DNA of 6,604 bases from UKL13-2 sp043768625 (lineage in GTDB: Bacteria; Pseudomonadota; Gammaproteobacteria; Burkholderiales; Usitatibacteraceae): positions 1 through 6,604 of the forward strand of contig JAYVKG010000315.1 in NCBI GenBank assembly GCA_043768625.1, given 5' to 3'. How positions within the stretch are numbered: the first letter of the stretch is position 1; each line of letters starts with the position of its first letter. Of the stretch, positions 1 to 5,230 are shown piece after piece. The notes beneath the pieces are model-generated. The model ran no database searches. It was not told the origin of the DNA and was given only the letters and a program-made list of their open reading frames with translations. A program made the position numbers and the translations under genes.

Positions 1-380
1 AGCGACAGGATGCGCTCGTCCATGCCCGGAAAGCGGCGTTGATGCTTGCCGATCAGTTGTGGCGCAAAGCGGGCCTCGCGGTCACGCGGCACGGCTATCA
101 CGACTTCGCCAAACTCGCCGGTAATGGTTTTGGCCGAATGACCGTTGCGGACATTGCCGCTGCTGTTGCCCACCGCGCCATGCCGATCATGCCCCAGATG
201 CTCGGCCATTTCAGCATGGAGCGCCGCTTCAATGACGGCTTTGGTCAGTTGCTTGAGAAGCCCGTTCTCGCCGATCAGGTCGGCTGGTTTCTTGTAGGTC
301 GCAATCACATGATCCAGCAAGGCTTGCGGAATCACGTGTTCTATCTGCTTGGCCTGTTTCGTTTCTATACTGTCTTTCAT
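1..380 (-). CDS. IS256-family transposase, N-terminal part (runs off left edge)
   Basis: This is the start of a mutator-type DDE transposase, the enzyme that cuts and inserts its own IS element. The minus strand is open from an ATG at 380 to the window edge, giving 126 residues of a protein usually about 400 long. The visible part covers the N-terminal region, including the family-typical stretches VRNGHSAKTITGEFGEV (about 77-93), VPRDREARFAPQLI (about 97-110) and the following PGMDERILS. The DDE catalytic residues lie beyond the edge. The start is supported by AGGAG five bases upstream. The remaining IS leader and terminal repeat lie at about 381-444, and the element has cut into the DUF2628-like gene at 445. 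The family call rests on recalled motifs. Whether the rest of the transposase is intact cannot be seen. Confidence 0.9.
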   Translation of the reverse strand, partial: MKDSIETKQAKQIEHVIPQALLDHVIATYKKPADLIGENGLLKQLTKAVIEAALHAEMAEHLGHDRHGAVGNSSGNVRNGHSAKTITGEFGEVVIAVPRDREARFAPQLIGKHQRRFPGMDERILS

Positions 381-417
381 ATTGGCTCCTAAATCAATAA
401 TGGAGCCTAACAAATTT

Positions 418-444
418 CAATTTACACAAAATTCCTTACAGCCT
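418..444 (-). mobile_element. IS256-type terminal end (approximate)
   Basis: Read on the minus strand, the sequence before the transposase leader begins GAGGCTGTAAGG and continues into TTTTGTGTAAATT. That TGTGTAAA block is typical of IS256-family terminal inverted repeats. The outer boundary is placed at about 444 because the adjacent plus-strand frame at once becomes good DUF2628-like coding sequence. The other terminal repeat and the target duplication are outside the window, so the exact edge is an estimate. Confidence 0.6.
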
Positions 445-866
445 CGGGTTCGCCAGGGTTCAATTTCTGTGCGTTCCTGTTTGGCATTCGCTGGTGCTTC
501 TATCGCAAGCTATATGTTGCAGGACTAATATTGTCCGTCGTAGACATGCTGGTCGTCTTTGCCGCGGCATTTTCGCTTGGAGCCCTTCTCTCGGCATTGG
601 GTAACCTGAAGGCTGGCGACCCTTTCGGTACTCCGTATATTGCTTTGGCAACGGTCCTGGGATTTTTTCTCGTTCGCATCCCTTTCGGTCTGTTCGCAAA
701 CAGACTGCTTTTCAATCGGGCGAGAGTGGAGATAAGAATAATAAATGCGGCGGGCATGTCGGGGGAAGCGCGCGATGCGGCTATCAAGGCGCGAGGAGGG
801 GTAAATATCTTGGCGATGATTCTCGCGATAGTGATGTGCATAGCGGTAAATGTCGTGTCGATGTAA
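445..866 (+). pseudogene. DUF2628-like inner-membrane protein, 5' end lost at the IS edge
   Basis: The open frame runs directly out of the IS end with no start codon of its own, then continues to TAA at 864-866. It encodes about 140 residues. Near the start it reads AFLFGIRWCFYRKLYVAG, the aromatic/YRK signature of DUF2628-type small membrane proteins (family role unknown). Hydrophobic segments follow around MLVVFAAAFSLGALLSA and ALATVLGFFLVRIPFGLFA. The NRLLFNRARVEI and ARDAAIKARGGVN stretches match the cytoplasmic tail typical of the family, and a last hydrophobic segment closes the protein. In-frame TTG (531) or ATG (546) codons exist downstream, but starting there would drop the conserved front part. 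The simplest reading is a gene whose first codons were separated by IS256 insertion. The family name is from recalled motifs. Confidence 0.7.
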
Positions 867-881
867 TTTCCGAGTCGGCAG

Positions 882-895
882 CTCTCGCGCGAGAG
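882..895. repeat. 14-bp perfect palindrome
   Basis: CTCTCGCGCGAGAG is its own reverse complement and lies 16 bases after the stop of the DUF2628-like gene. It has no T-run after it, so it is not a clear intrinsic terminator. It could be a protein site or a weak transcript hairpin; nothing else in the window repeats it. Confidence 0.5.
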
Positions 896-1028
896 ATTGA
901 AGCTCTTCGAATGCGTCAGCGAAAAGCTTGTGAGTGCCAACAGTACAATTCGTTTAGTGATCATGAATAAACTTGGCAACCATTCATTTCCTCGTCTGGT
1001 ACGCGCGTTCCTGCTGAGTAACCGTTTT

Positions 1029-1057
1029 CACAATGAACCTGTTAACGGTACATTGTG
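1029..1057. promoter_or_regulatory. Inverted repeat, probable AbiEi autoregulatory operator
   Basis: The arms CACAATGAACC (1029-1039) and GGTACATTGTG (1047-1057) are reverse complements at 10 of 11 positions, separated by seven bases (TGTTAAC). The site ends five bases before ATG 1063 and contains the alternative ATG at 1033. Described AbiEi antitoxins repress their own promoter by binding inverted repeats there, so an operator role fits. A weak promoter (TTTTCA 1025-1030, TACATT 1049-1054) may overlap it. No Shine-Dalgarno is visible before 1063, so the mRNA could be leaderless. The palindrome is seen directly; its role is inferred. Confidence 0.6.
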
Positions 1058-1062
1058 CAAAT

Positions 1063-1902
1063 ATGTCGCCGCCCATAAACACCCCTGAACCAGCCAACCC
1101 CCGCCGCAGTGGGCGGGGCGCTGTTAACATTTTGCTGGACAACTGCGAAGCACGAGCGAGGTCCCTCCTCACCATTGACGAACTGGCGCATAGTTCGGGA
1201 CTATCGTTAGTTGCGGTTAGGCGGCAAATGGAACATCTCGCACATCGACATGCGCGCATCCAAGGCAAGCCTGCAGCCTATTTACTGGTACCGCCCGAAC
1301 ATCGACCATTTGGTGCGCCCCCAGTAAAGTGGTGGTTGGATGCGTATTGCCGTCTGCGAAACCAGCCGTATTACTTGGGCCTGCTTTCCGCCGCTGAGAT
1401 GCATGGCTCGTCACACCAGGCTGTCCAAGTGACTCAGGTCCTGACGGCCAGGCCAATGCGCCAGATAACGGTCGGCATGTTGCGCGTCAAATTCTTGGTC
1501 AAAAAGAACTTGCAGCAAACCCCCGTCATGCAACTTCCCGAACAACGCGCGCGGTTTGCGGTCAGTACGCCAGAAGCAACAGCCATCGACCTTATTGCCT
1601 ACTACCATGCCATCGGAGGCGTGGCTCGTGCCGCTGAAGTTGTTGCCGGCATGAGGTCTTCGATAACCGTCCGCGGGTTGCGCACCGCGCTCAAGGCTGA
1701 ACCGGAGTCCGCGGTCAAACAACGCCTGGGATACGTTTTCCAGACATTAGGTTGGGAAGCGATGGCAGCGGAAGTTCAGCGCCAGCTCGCCCGCAAATTA
1801 GCGCCGGCAATCTTGCAACCCCGTGCGGCGACACGGCAGGGTTCGATTGCATTGCCCTGGAATGTGATCGACAATATAGACCTCAAGAGCCATCTAAAGT
1901 GA
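1063..1902 (+). CDS. Type IV toxin-antitoxin system antitoxin, AbiEi family
   Basis: In known AbiE systems, AbiEi is a DNA-binding antitoxin that represses the operon and counteracts the nucleotidyltransferase toxin AbiEii without binding it. The product of 279 residues (from ATG 1063) starts with a winged-helix region, roughly residues 20-75 (LTIDELAHSSGLSLVAVRRQ). The AbiEi core follows, with YYLGLLSAAEMHGSSHQ, QVLTARPMRQI and STPEATAIDLIAYY, and the protein closes with ALPWNVIDNIDL. It appears full length with no internal break. ATG 1033 would add ten residues but lies inside the palindrome, so 1063 is preferred. The stop overlaps an ATG (TGATG at 1900-1904), as expected for a coupled toxin, but that toxin is cut off. 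Antitoxin function is inferred from the family; without its toxin it may persist as a solitary regulator. Confidence 0.85.
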   Translation: MSPPINTPEPANPRRSGRGAVNILLDNCEARARSLLTIDELAHSSGLSLVAVRRQMEHLAHRHARIQGKPAAYLLVPPEHRPFGAPPVKWWLDAYCRLRNQPYYLGLLSAAEMHGSSHQAVQVTQVLTARPMRQITVGMLRVKFLVKKNLQQTPVMQLPEQRARFAVSTPEATAIDLIAYYHAIGGVARAAEVVAGMRSSITVRGLRTALKAEPESAVKQRLGYVFQTLGWEAMAAEVQRQLARKLAPAILQPRAATRQGSIALPWNVIDNIDLKSHLK

Positions 1903-1964
1903 TGCAGTACAAGACGAGTGCGGGCGGAAATAGTTGTGAGCAAATCCAGCTAAGAGGCCATTAG
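1902..1964 (+). pseudogene. AbiEii toxin remnant, first codons only
   Basis: An ATG at 1902 overlaps the AbiEi stop in the TGATG arrangement typical of coupled toxin-antitoxin genes. The frame opens with MQYKTSAG, which resembles the start of AbiEii/AbiGii nucleotidyltransferases as recalled (MxYKTS.. followed by a helix). After about eight codons the similarity ends, and the frame runs through unrelated sequence to TAG at 1962-1964. None of the nucleotidyltransferase motifs remain. The likely cause is the adjacent IS21-like sequence. The overlap is certain, but identification from eight residues is suggestive only. Confidence 0.45.
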
Positions 1965-2075
1965 CGCTCATAGTTTTTAGGCTGTTTGCGTTCATAGTTT
2001 TTAGGCCCAAATCAGCTGCTAAAAGTCGTCGCAAATCAAGACGAAAAAAGCACGCGATTTACTCGAGTTTATTTC
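1937..2075 (+). mobile_element. Possible IS21-like element end (solitary remnant)
   Basis: Homology to a toxin stops near 1926. A sequence starting TGTGAGCAAATCC follows at 1937 and contains two copies of a 19-bp repeat 24 bases apart. Elements of the IS21 family start with TG and carry several repeated transposase sites inside each end. No istA or istB coding is present, and after about 140 bases the sequence changes into a histidine phosphatase tail. This would then be one end of an element whose body was deleted. The family assignment is tentative, and both borders are estimates. Confidence 0.35.
1964..2006 (+). repeat. Two tandem-spaced 19-bp direct repeats
   Basis: GCGCTCATAGTTTTTAGGC at 1964-1982 and GCGTTCATAGTTTTTAGGC at 1988-2006 differ at one position and start 24 bases apart, a little over two helical turns, so a protein could meet both on about the same face. 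They suit transposase-binding repeats at an IS end. Iterons of a replicon are an alternative, but nothing else here suggests an origin. Confidence 0.75.
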
Positions 2076-2135
2076 CCTAAATTTAAGCCCGGTGACGCCC
2101 CATCGGGTCGTGTGAAATACGGGATACTTGACCTC
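2076..2135 (-). pseudogene. Duplicate C-terminal fragment of a histidine phosphatase
   Basis: Read on the minus strand, 20 codons give a peptide beginning EVKYPVFHTTRWGV and ending TGLKFR. It matches the last 20 residues of the phosphatase at 4451-5079 (ELKNPVFQTTRWGV...) at 15 of 20 positions. At DNA level 52 of 60 bases agree, and several changes are at third codon positions, as expected from two diverged genes rather than a recent copy. Here the frame lacks the stop found in the other copy and runs on into unrelated sequence. Upstream (above 2135) it meets the ParE remnant head to head. It is an orphan tail of a second, related phosphatase gene that was otherwise lost. The GACCTC/GAGGTC palindrome at 2130-2143 sits on this junction. 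Confidence 0.7.
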
Positions 2136-2380
2136 AGGAGGTCGATTTAATAAGGATTGGTCTCGCGGTCACCGAGGACAGTCCGGTCGGTGCCGCGAAG
2201 AATGGTGGACCTTATTGAGAGTAAGGTTACGTGGCTCGCCAGGCATCCGGACATCGGCCCCGTCGGTCGCATGCGCGGCACAAGGGAGCGGGTGGTGCAT
2301 GAAGGCTATTTGGTGATTTACCGGGTAGGGTGGCGAAGGTTGAGATACTGCGGTCCCAATATGCAGGCTCGATTATGAAT
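2132..2380 (+). pseudogene. RelE/ParE-family toxin, decayed (start lost, two frameshifts)
   Basis: ParE-type toxins are about 100-residue proteins; those characterised poison DNA gyrase. Three frames together restore one. From about 2135, EVDLIRIGLAVTEDSPVGAAK forms the N-terminal helices. A shift near 2201 (one extra A) leads to MVDLIESKVTWLARHPDIG, GRMRGTRERVV and LVIYRV. A second shift near 2328 leads to VAKVEILRSQYAG. The spacing from DSP to the P of RHPDIG (21 residues) fits the family only with the first shift corrected. The first ten or so residues and the start are gone, replaced by the phosphatase tail. No ParD-like antitoxin gene is nearby. It can no longer make a toxin unless the shifts are sequencing errors, and even then it lacks a start. 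Confidence 0.75.
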
Positions 2381-2429
2381 AGTGCGACGCGTCTTCCTGG
2401 ATCGAGGCTGCTTACGGTTGATTCGAGAA

Positions 2430-2478
2430 AGATTGGCGCGGTTTCCGAAATCGTAAGCCTGGAAACCCGCGCCAATCT
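2430..2478. repeat. Long inverted repeat (17-18 nt arms, one bulge)
   Basis: The left arm AGATTGGCGCGGTTTCC (2430-2446) pairs fully with the right arm GGAAACCCGCGCCAATCT (2461-2478) apart from one extra C, leaving a 14-nt loop. Read on the minus strand it is followed by TTCTCG, a weak T-tract, and it lies about 85 bases past the stop of the minus-strand operon. It could therefore help end that operon or protect its mRNA. Upstream GCTTACG (2410-2416) is complementary to CGTAAGC (2452-2458) inside the loop, so a pseudoknot is possible. The structure is seen; the role is not established. Confidence 0.6.
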
Positions 2479-2531
2479 CAAATCACGCCAAAAAGCCGTC
2501 GGAAGGTGCTACAAATAAGAATTAGTGCCTG

Positions 2532-2558
2532 AGGCGAGCCTACGCAGATGGCTCACCT
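2532..2558 (-). terminator. Stem-loop just after the minus-strand operon
   Basis: On the minus strand, AGGTGAGCC and GGCTCGCCT form a nine-pair stem (one G-U) around a nine-base loop, starting six bases after the stop codon at 2564. No strong T-run follows, so it may act as an mRNA end-stabilising hairpin or weak terminator together with the larger hairpin at 2430-2478. Confidence 0.45.
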
Positions 2559-2563
2559 GACAC

Positions 2564-3103
2564 CTATCCCCAATTCGTTGTTGAGAATTCACATCCACTG
2601 ACTTCCATGCCGGTGTAGACGTATTCCGTAACCCGACCAATTTCTACACCACCCTGAGTCGTCACGGTTACGAAATAGTTTCCGTAGAGAGTGATCGTTT
2701 GGGAGCATTGTGAGGCAAATACATTGCCACCACCGGCTGAACCGGTTTTCGTCCCGGGTATCGCCTCAGCATTACCATTGACCCGGCTGCCCGTGAACTT
2801 GTACTTTTCCGTCGAGCCATCCGAGAAAGTAACAACGAAGGTGGCACCGAAGTAATTTGTAGCGTCGTTTGTGTTATTCAACGCATTTGAAATTTGGCCT
2901 GCCACGTACCGGTCTCGATTTTGCTGCGCCGAATCGCCCGGAATTTGATCGTAGGTCCCGGCCGCATCGTGGCTGAGGCCAACTGTGATACTCCCGTTGC
3001 AGAAAAGAGAGAATCGATCACAGGGAGCAGAGAACTGCGCGTGTGCAGCGTTACAAACCAAAAACATCAGAAATCCAGCCGCTGTGCAAATTATTTTTTT
3101 CAT
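2564..3103 (-). CDS. Secreted protein of unknown function
   Basis: I do not recognise a family. The 179-residue product begins MKKIICTAAGFLMFLVCNAAHA, a clear Sec signal peptide with likely cleavage after AHA (residue 22), giving a mature protein of about 157 residues for the periplasm or outside. The mature part has four cysteines (28, 35, 133, 171), suitable for two disulfides. It is rich in Gly, Thr, Ser, Asn, Tyr and Val in alternating patterns (FVVTFSDGSTEKYKFTG, TITLYGNYFVTVTTQGG), suggesting a small beta-sheet domain. ATG 3103 is chosen because AAAAGGA lies just upstream at good spacing. A longer in-frame start would bury the signal peptide and overlap the upstream gene. It follows the membrane-anchored gene by 31 bases and is probably co-transcribed with it. 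Confidence 0.8.
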   Translation of the reverse strand: MKKIICTAAGFLMFLVCNAAHAQFSAPCDRFSLFCNGSITVGLSHDAAGTYDQIPGDSAQQNRDRYVAGQISNALNNTNDATNYFGATFVVTFSDGSTEKYKFTGSRVNGNAEAIPGTKTGSAGGGNVFASQCSQTITLYGNYFVTVTTQGGVEIGRVTEYVYTGMEVSGCEFSTTNWG

Positions 3104-3134
3104 TTTTTTCCTTTTAATATTTGATTTATTTCGA

Positions 3135-4130
3135 CTAACCCTTGATCTTCGAAAACACATTCCAGCCAAGTTTCCCTTTATTTCCCGCTACTAGCCCTGC
3201 AGTAATCATCACTCTTAATTTCATGATCTCAACAAAATCGTTAGGAGTTCGACTATGAAGTCGTACGTAATCTTCGAGGCTTGATACACCGCAGAAACCA
3301 GCCGCGCACGCAGCGACGACCTCAATGCTGTCGGGCCCACAGTCCTTGCCGATGTCGCACATCGCCAAAAGCCAAGCGTCGGCAAAGACATTGGGGTTCG
3401 CAACCTCACCGTCGGTTAACGGAATCTGGCCGGTTCGTTGTCCGACTGAGAGAATCGCGCGCATGGCCTGTTCAATGGTTGAAAGATCATTTGATGCCAA
3501 GAATTGGCCGACTTTGTCGGCGAGCTCCGCCCCAGATGCTGTCTGAACCGTGTCGGCTAATAAATAGGCCATTGCTGCGGTGTTTCCACTCTGACTGGCC
3601 GACCGCATGAGCTCATATGCGCGCTCCTTTGAAGGGGGCATGTCAGTCCAGTCGCCACCACATTTTTGTTCCACGCGCGCAATAGCTGCTTGCTGGACTA
3701 CTTTTGTCGCTGATCCCTCTTTCAGGCGCGACTCCATATTGTCCCGGTACCCCTTGGAGCCAAAGCTCACACGTCGGCAGTCGTCGATTGCCACCTTAGC
3801 GGCCAAGTACTTCGCCTCGGGCGGGGCGGAATCTACGGCGTACTTAGAGAAAAAGGCACGGAGGCTAGGCGCTCGTTCATATTCTTGGTAAATAGCGGAC
3901 TTTGACGGCAAAGGAATGGATACACGGGAAGAACTCAGTGCTCGCTCGGTTAGTACTGGTTTCGGAACGGCCCCGCTTGACGGTGAGGCAATAGATTTAC
4001 CGGTAGACCGTCCCGCGCCATCGGGAATAATGTCTGACTTATCCAACCCCAAAGGAGAAAAAAGCCACACCGAAATGAGAAAAATTAATCCAGTGATAAA
4101 GACTATTAATACCGTACGGCGTTTGCTCAT
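3135..4130 (-). CDS. Membrane-anchored protein of unknown function
   Basis: Function not recognised. The 331-residue product has a short positive start (MSKRRT) and one hydrophobic segment at residues 7-25, which should anchor it in the inner membrane with the rest in the periplasm. A low-complexity Ser/Pro/Gly linker spans about 30-80. Then comes a mainly helical domain with six cysteines (118, 157, 258, 264, 275, 280), including the clusters LLAMCDIGKDCGPDS and AACAAGFCGVSSLEDYVR. I have a general memory of similar Cys-containing hypothetical proteins in betaproteobacteria and Xanthomonas relatives, without assigned function. GAGAGG about 9-10 bases upstream is a plausible ribosome site for ATG 4130. 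It is first in a two-gene unit with the secreted protein at 2564-3103, so the pair may work together in the envelope. Confidence 0.75.
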   Translation of the reverse strand: MSKRRTVLIVFITGLIFLISVWLFSPLGLDKSDIIPDGAGRSTGKSIASPSSGAVPKPVLTERALSSSRVSIPLPSKSAIYQEYERAPSLRAFFSKYAVDSAPPEAKYLAAKVAIDDCRRVSFGSKGYRDNMESRLKEGSATKVVQQAAIARVEQKCGGDWTDMPPSKERAYELMRSASQSGNTAAMAYLLADTVQTASGAELADKVGQFLASNDLSTIEQAMRAILSVGQRTGQIPLTDGEVANPNVFADAWLLAMCDIGKDCGPDSIEVVAACAAGFCGVSSLEDYVRLHSRTPNDFVEIMKLRVMITAGLVAGNKGKLGWNVFSKIKG

Positions 4131-4140
4131 ACTTTTGGGC

Positions 4141-4200
4141 CTCTCTAATAACAGCTAATAATCTATTAAGCATTAATACATATATTAGCCTAACTGCAAA
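4141..4200 (-). promoter_or_regulatory. AT-rich promoter region of the minus-strand pair
   Basis: This block is much richer in A+T than its surroundings and lies directly upstream of the membrane-protein gene. Read on the minus strand it has TTGCAG at 4199-4194 as a possible -35 and several -10 candidates (TATTAA, TTAATA, TAATAT) downstream. GCTAATA/CTAATA motifs recur. The best hexamer pair cannot be settled by eye. Confidence 0.4.
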
Positions 4201-4383
4201 AAGTTCCGTTACTCCATCGCACGCTACTTTAGTGACTTGAAAGTGCTGGCCGGAATGACGGATGACAAGATTCGAAAGCGACTGGCGGGCTCCGGCAAAG
4301 TTGCTACTAACGCGGGCAGCGACAGAGGCAAGAATAGTATGAAGATGGAGACAACAACGCGCAAATCACAGAGGAAGCGATGA
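4189..4383 (+). pseudogene. 3' fragment of an unrecognised gene
   Basis: A plus-strand frame opens after TAG at 4186-4188 and ends at TGA 4381-4383, with about 60 codons. It reads KKFRYSIARYFSDLKVLAG, then MTDDKIRKRLAGSGKV, then a basic tail ending RKSQRKR. Third positions are mostly G or C in the first two thirds, which suggests genuine coding. There is no convincing start or ribosome site: the only in-frame ATGs are internal, and the frame emerges straight out of the AT-rich promoter block. I read it as the C-terminal end of a lost gene facing the phosphatase. The basic tail would suit a nucleic-acid binder, but I do not recognise it. Confidence 0.4.
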
Positions 4384-4450
4384 ACCCAAGAAGTTGCGTG
4401 TCAACAATCTTAAGGGCGCAAGTAATATGATGTACTCACGAGCCGACCGC

Positions 4451-5079
4451 CTACCTCAATTGAAGCCCGGTGACGCCCCATCGGGTTGTTTGAAATACGG
4501 GGTTTTTGAGCTCACCGATGGGTGCGATCGTGACGACATCACAATTGCCCGGATCAGCCATGGAAACGAACTGCTCCACTTTGAGATGCAGGAACCGCAT
4601 CACGAAGCAACGGATCGTCATTCCGTGAGCGACAATCAGATACCGTTGCGCGCGCCGGCGCTGGGCGCCGCGCATCATGCTCTCCAGAAACGCGGAAGTT
4701 CTGTCATAACAATCGGCTGCACTTTCACCACCGGTGTGCCGGTAGTAAAACCAGCCATGAATCTTGCGCAACGCAAACTGGTCCCCTTCCTCTATGTAGC
4801 CGCGCTCTGCCTCTCGGAGTCTTGGATCCTCAAAGACATTTACAGTGCTCGCTAAGCCTGCACCTTGCAACAGAAGTTCGTTGTCGCACGCGCCCTCTCG
4901 TATGGTGACGAATAGATCACGGCCTCTGTTAAATAGTCGTGACCGAGAGTTTCACCTACCGCTATGGCTTGCTCCTTGCCAAGTTCGGTCAGACCAATTC
5001 CCGCATCGCCAGATACGTGGGGCAATGCCTCGCACGCATTTGCCAGGGATTGGCCGTGTCTTAACAGTTTGATTGTCAT
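4451..5079 (-). pseudogene. Histidine phosphatase (phosphoglycerate mutase-like), one frameshift
   Basis: Members of this superfamily transfer phosphate through a catalytic histidine; the substrate here is unknown. From ATG 5079 the protein starts MTIKLLRHGQS, with the RHG motif (His 8) that forms the phospho-enzyme. It continues through GLTELGKEQA and SPYERARAT. A one-base loss at about 4880-4887 moves the frame, and it continues as NELLLQGAGL, DPRLREAERGYIEEGDQ, HTGGESAADCYDR and YLIVAHGMTIRC, which has the second active-site His. It ends ELKNPVFQTTRWGV...LR at TAG. With the shift repaired it has about 209 residues, close to the usual length, and all key motifs remain. A longer start at ATG 5097 overlaps the stop of a 26-codon frame. 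The single lesion could be recent decay or a sequencing error. Confidence 0.8.
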
Positions 5080-5230
5080 CGCTGGAGCGAAAGTCATGCG
5101 TTTTGCCCGTATTGGCGGAAGTCTGATGTGCGGATCATTGAGAGGCTTTCCCCGGATTCTTCATCTGTGCTCATCAAGCATGCCTTTCTGCATTCGTAGG
5201 GCTTGACCCATTGCAACACGTCGGTTTGGC
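5080..5230 (-). other. Gap between metallophosphoesterase and histidine phosphatase
   Basis: This 151-base stretch holds no convincing gene. On the minus strand a 26-codon frame (5094-5174, starting MSTDEESGESL) has AAAGG nine bases upstream, and its TGA overlaps ATG 5097, a possible alternative phosphatase start. A second frame from ATG 5201 reads MGQALRMQKGMLDEHR and stops. Either could be a leader peptide or a remnant; composition alone does not decide. Confidence 0.3.

Noticed and set aside
39..392. Plus-strand 117-codon open frame
   Set aside because: It lies opposite the clear IS256 transposase frame, has no family features of its own, and is an antisense shadow.
404..410. GCCTAAC resembling an integron attC inverse core (also at 4188-4194)
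   Set aside because: Neither copy is followed by a matching GTTRRRY core at suitable distance with an imperfect palindrome between, and the first is inside the IS leader.
500..979. Minus-strand open frame of 159 codons
   Set aside because: It overlaps the DUF2628-like frame, which has recognisable motifs; the opposite frame has none and no ribosome site.
2430..2478. Bulged inverted repeat considered as an attC cassette site
   Set aside because: It has the bulge but lacks the RYYYAAC and GTTRRRY core sites at its ends.
4394..4855. Plus-strand open frame of 153 codons containing LKPGDAPSG
   Set aside because: The similar peptide near 2085 first suggested a plus-strand repeat domain. The minus strand reads as a histidine phosphatase with catalytic motifs, and the two copies differ mostly as expected for minus-strand codons.
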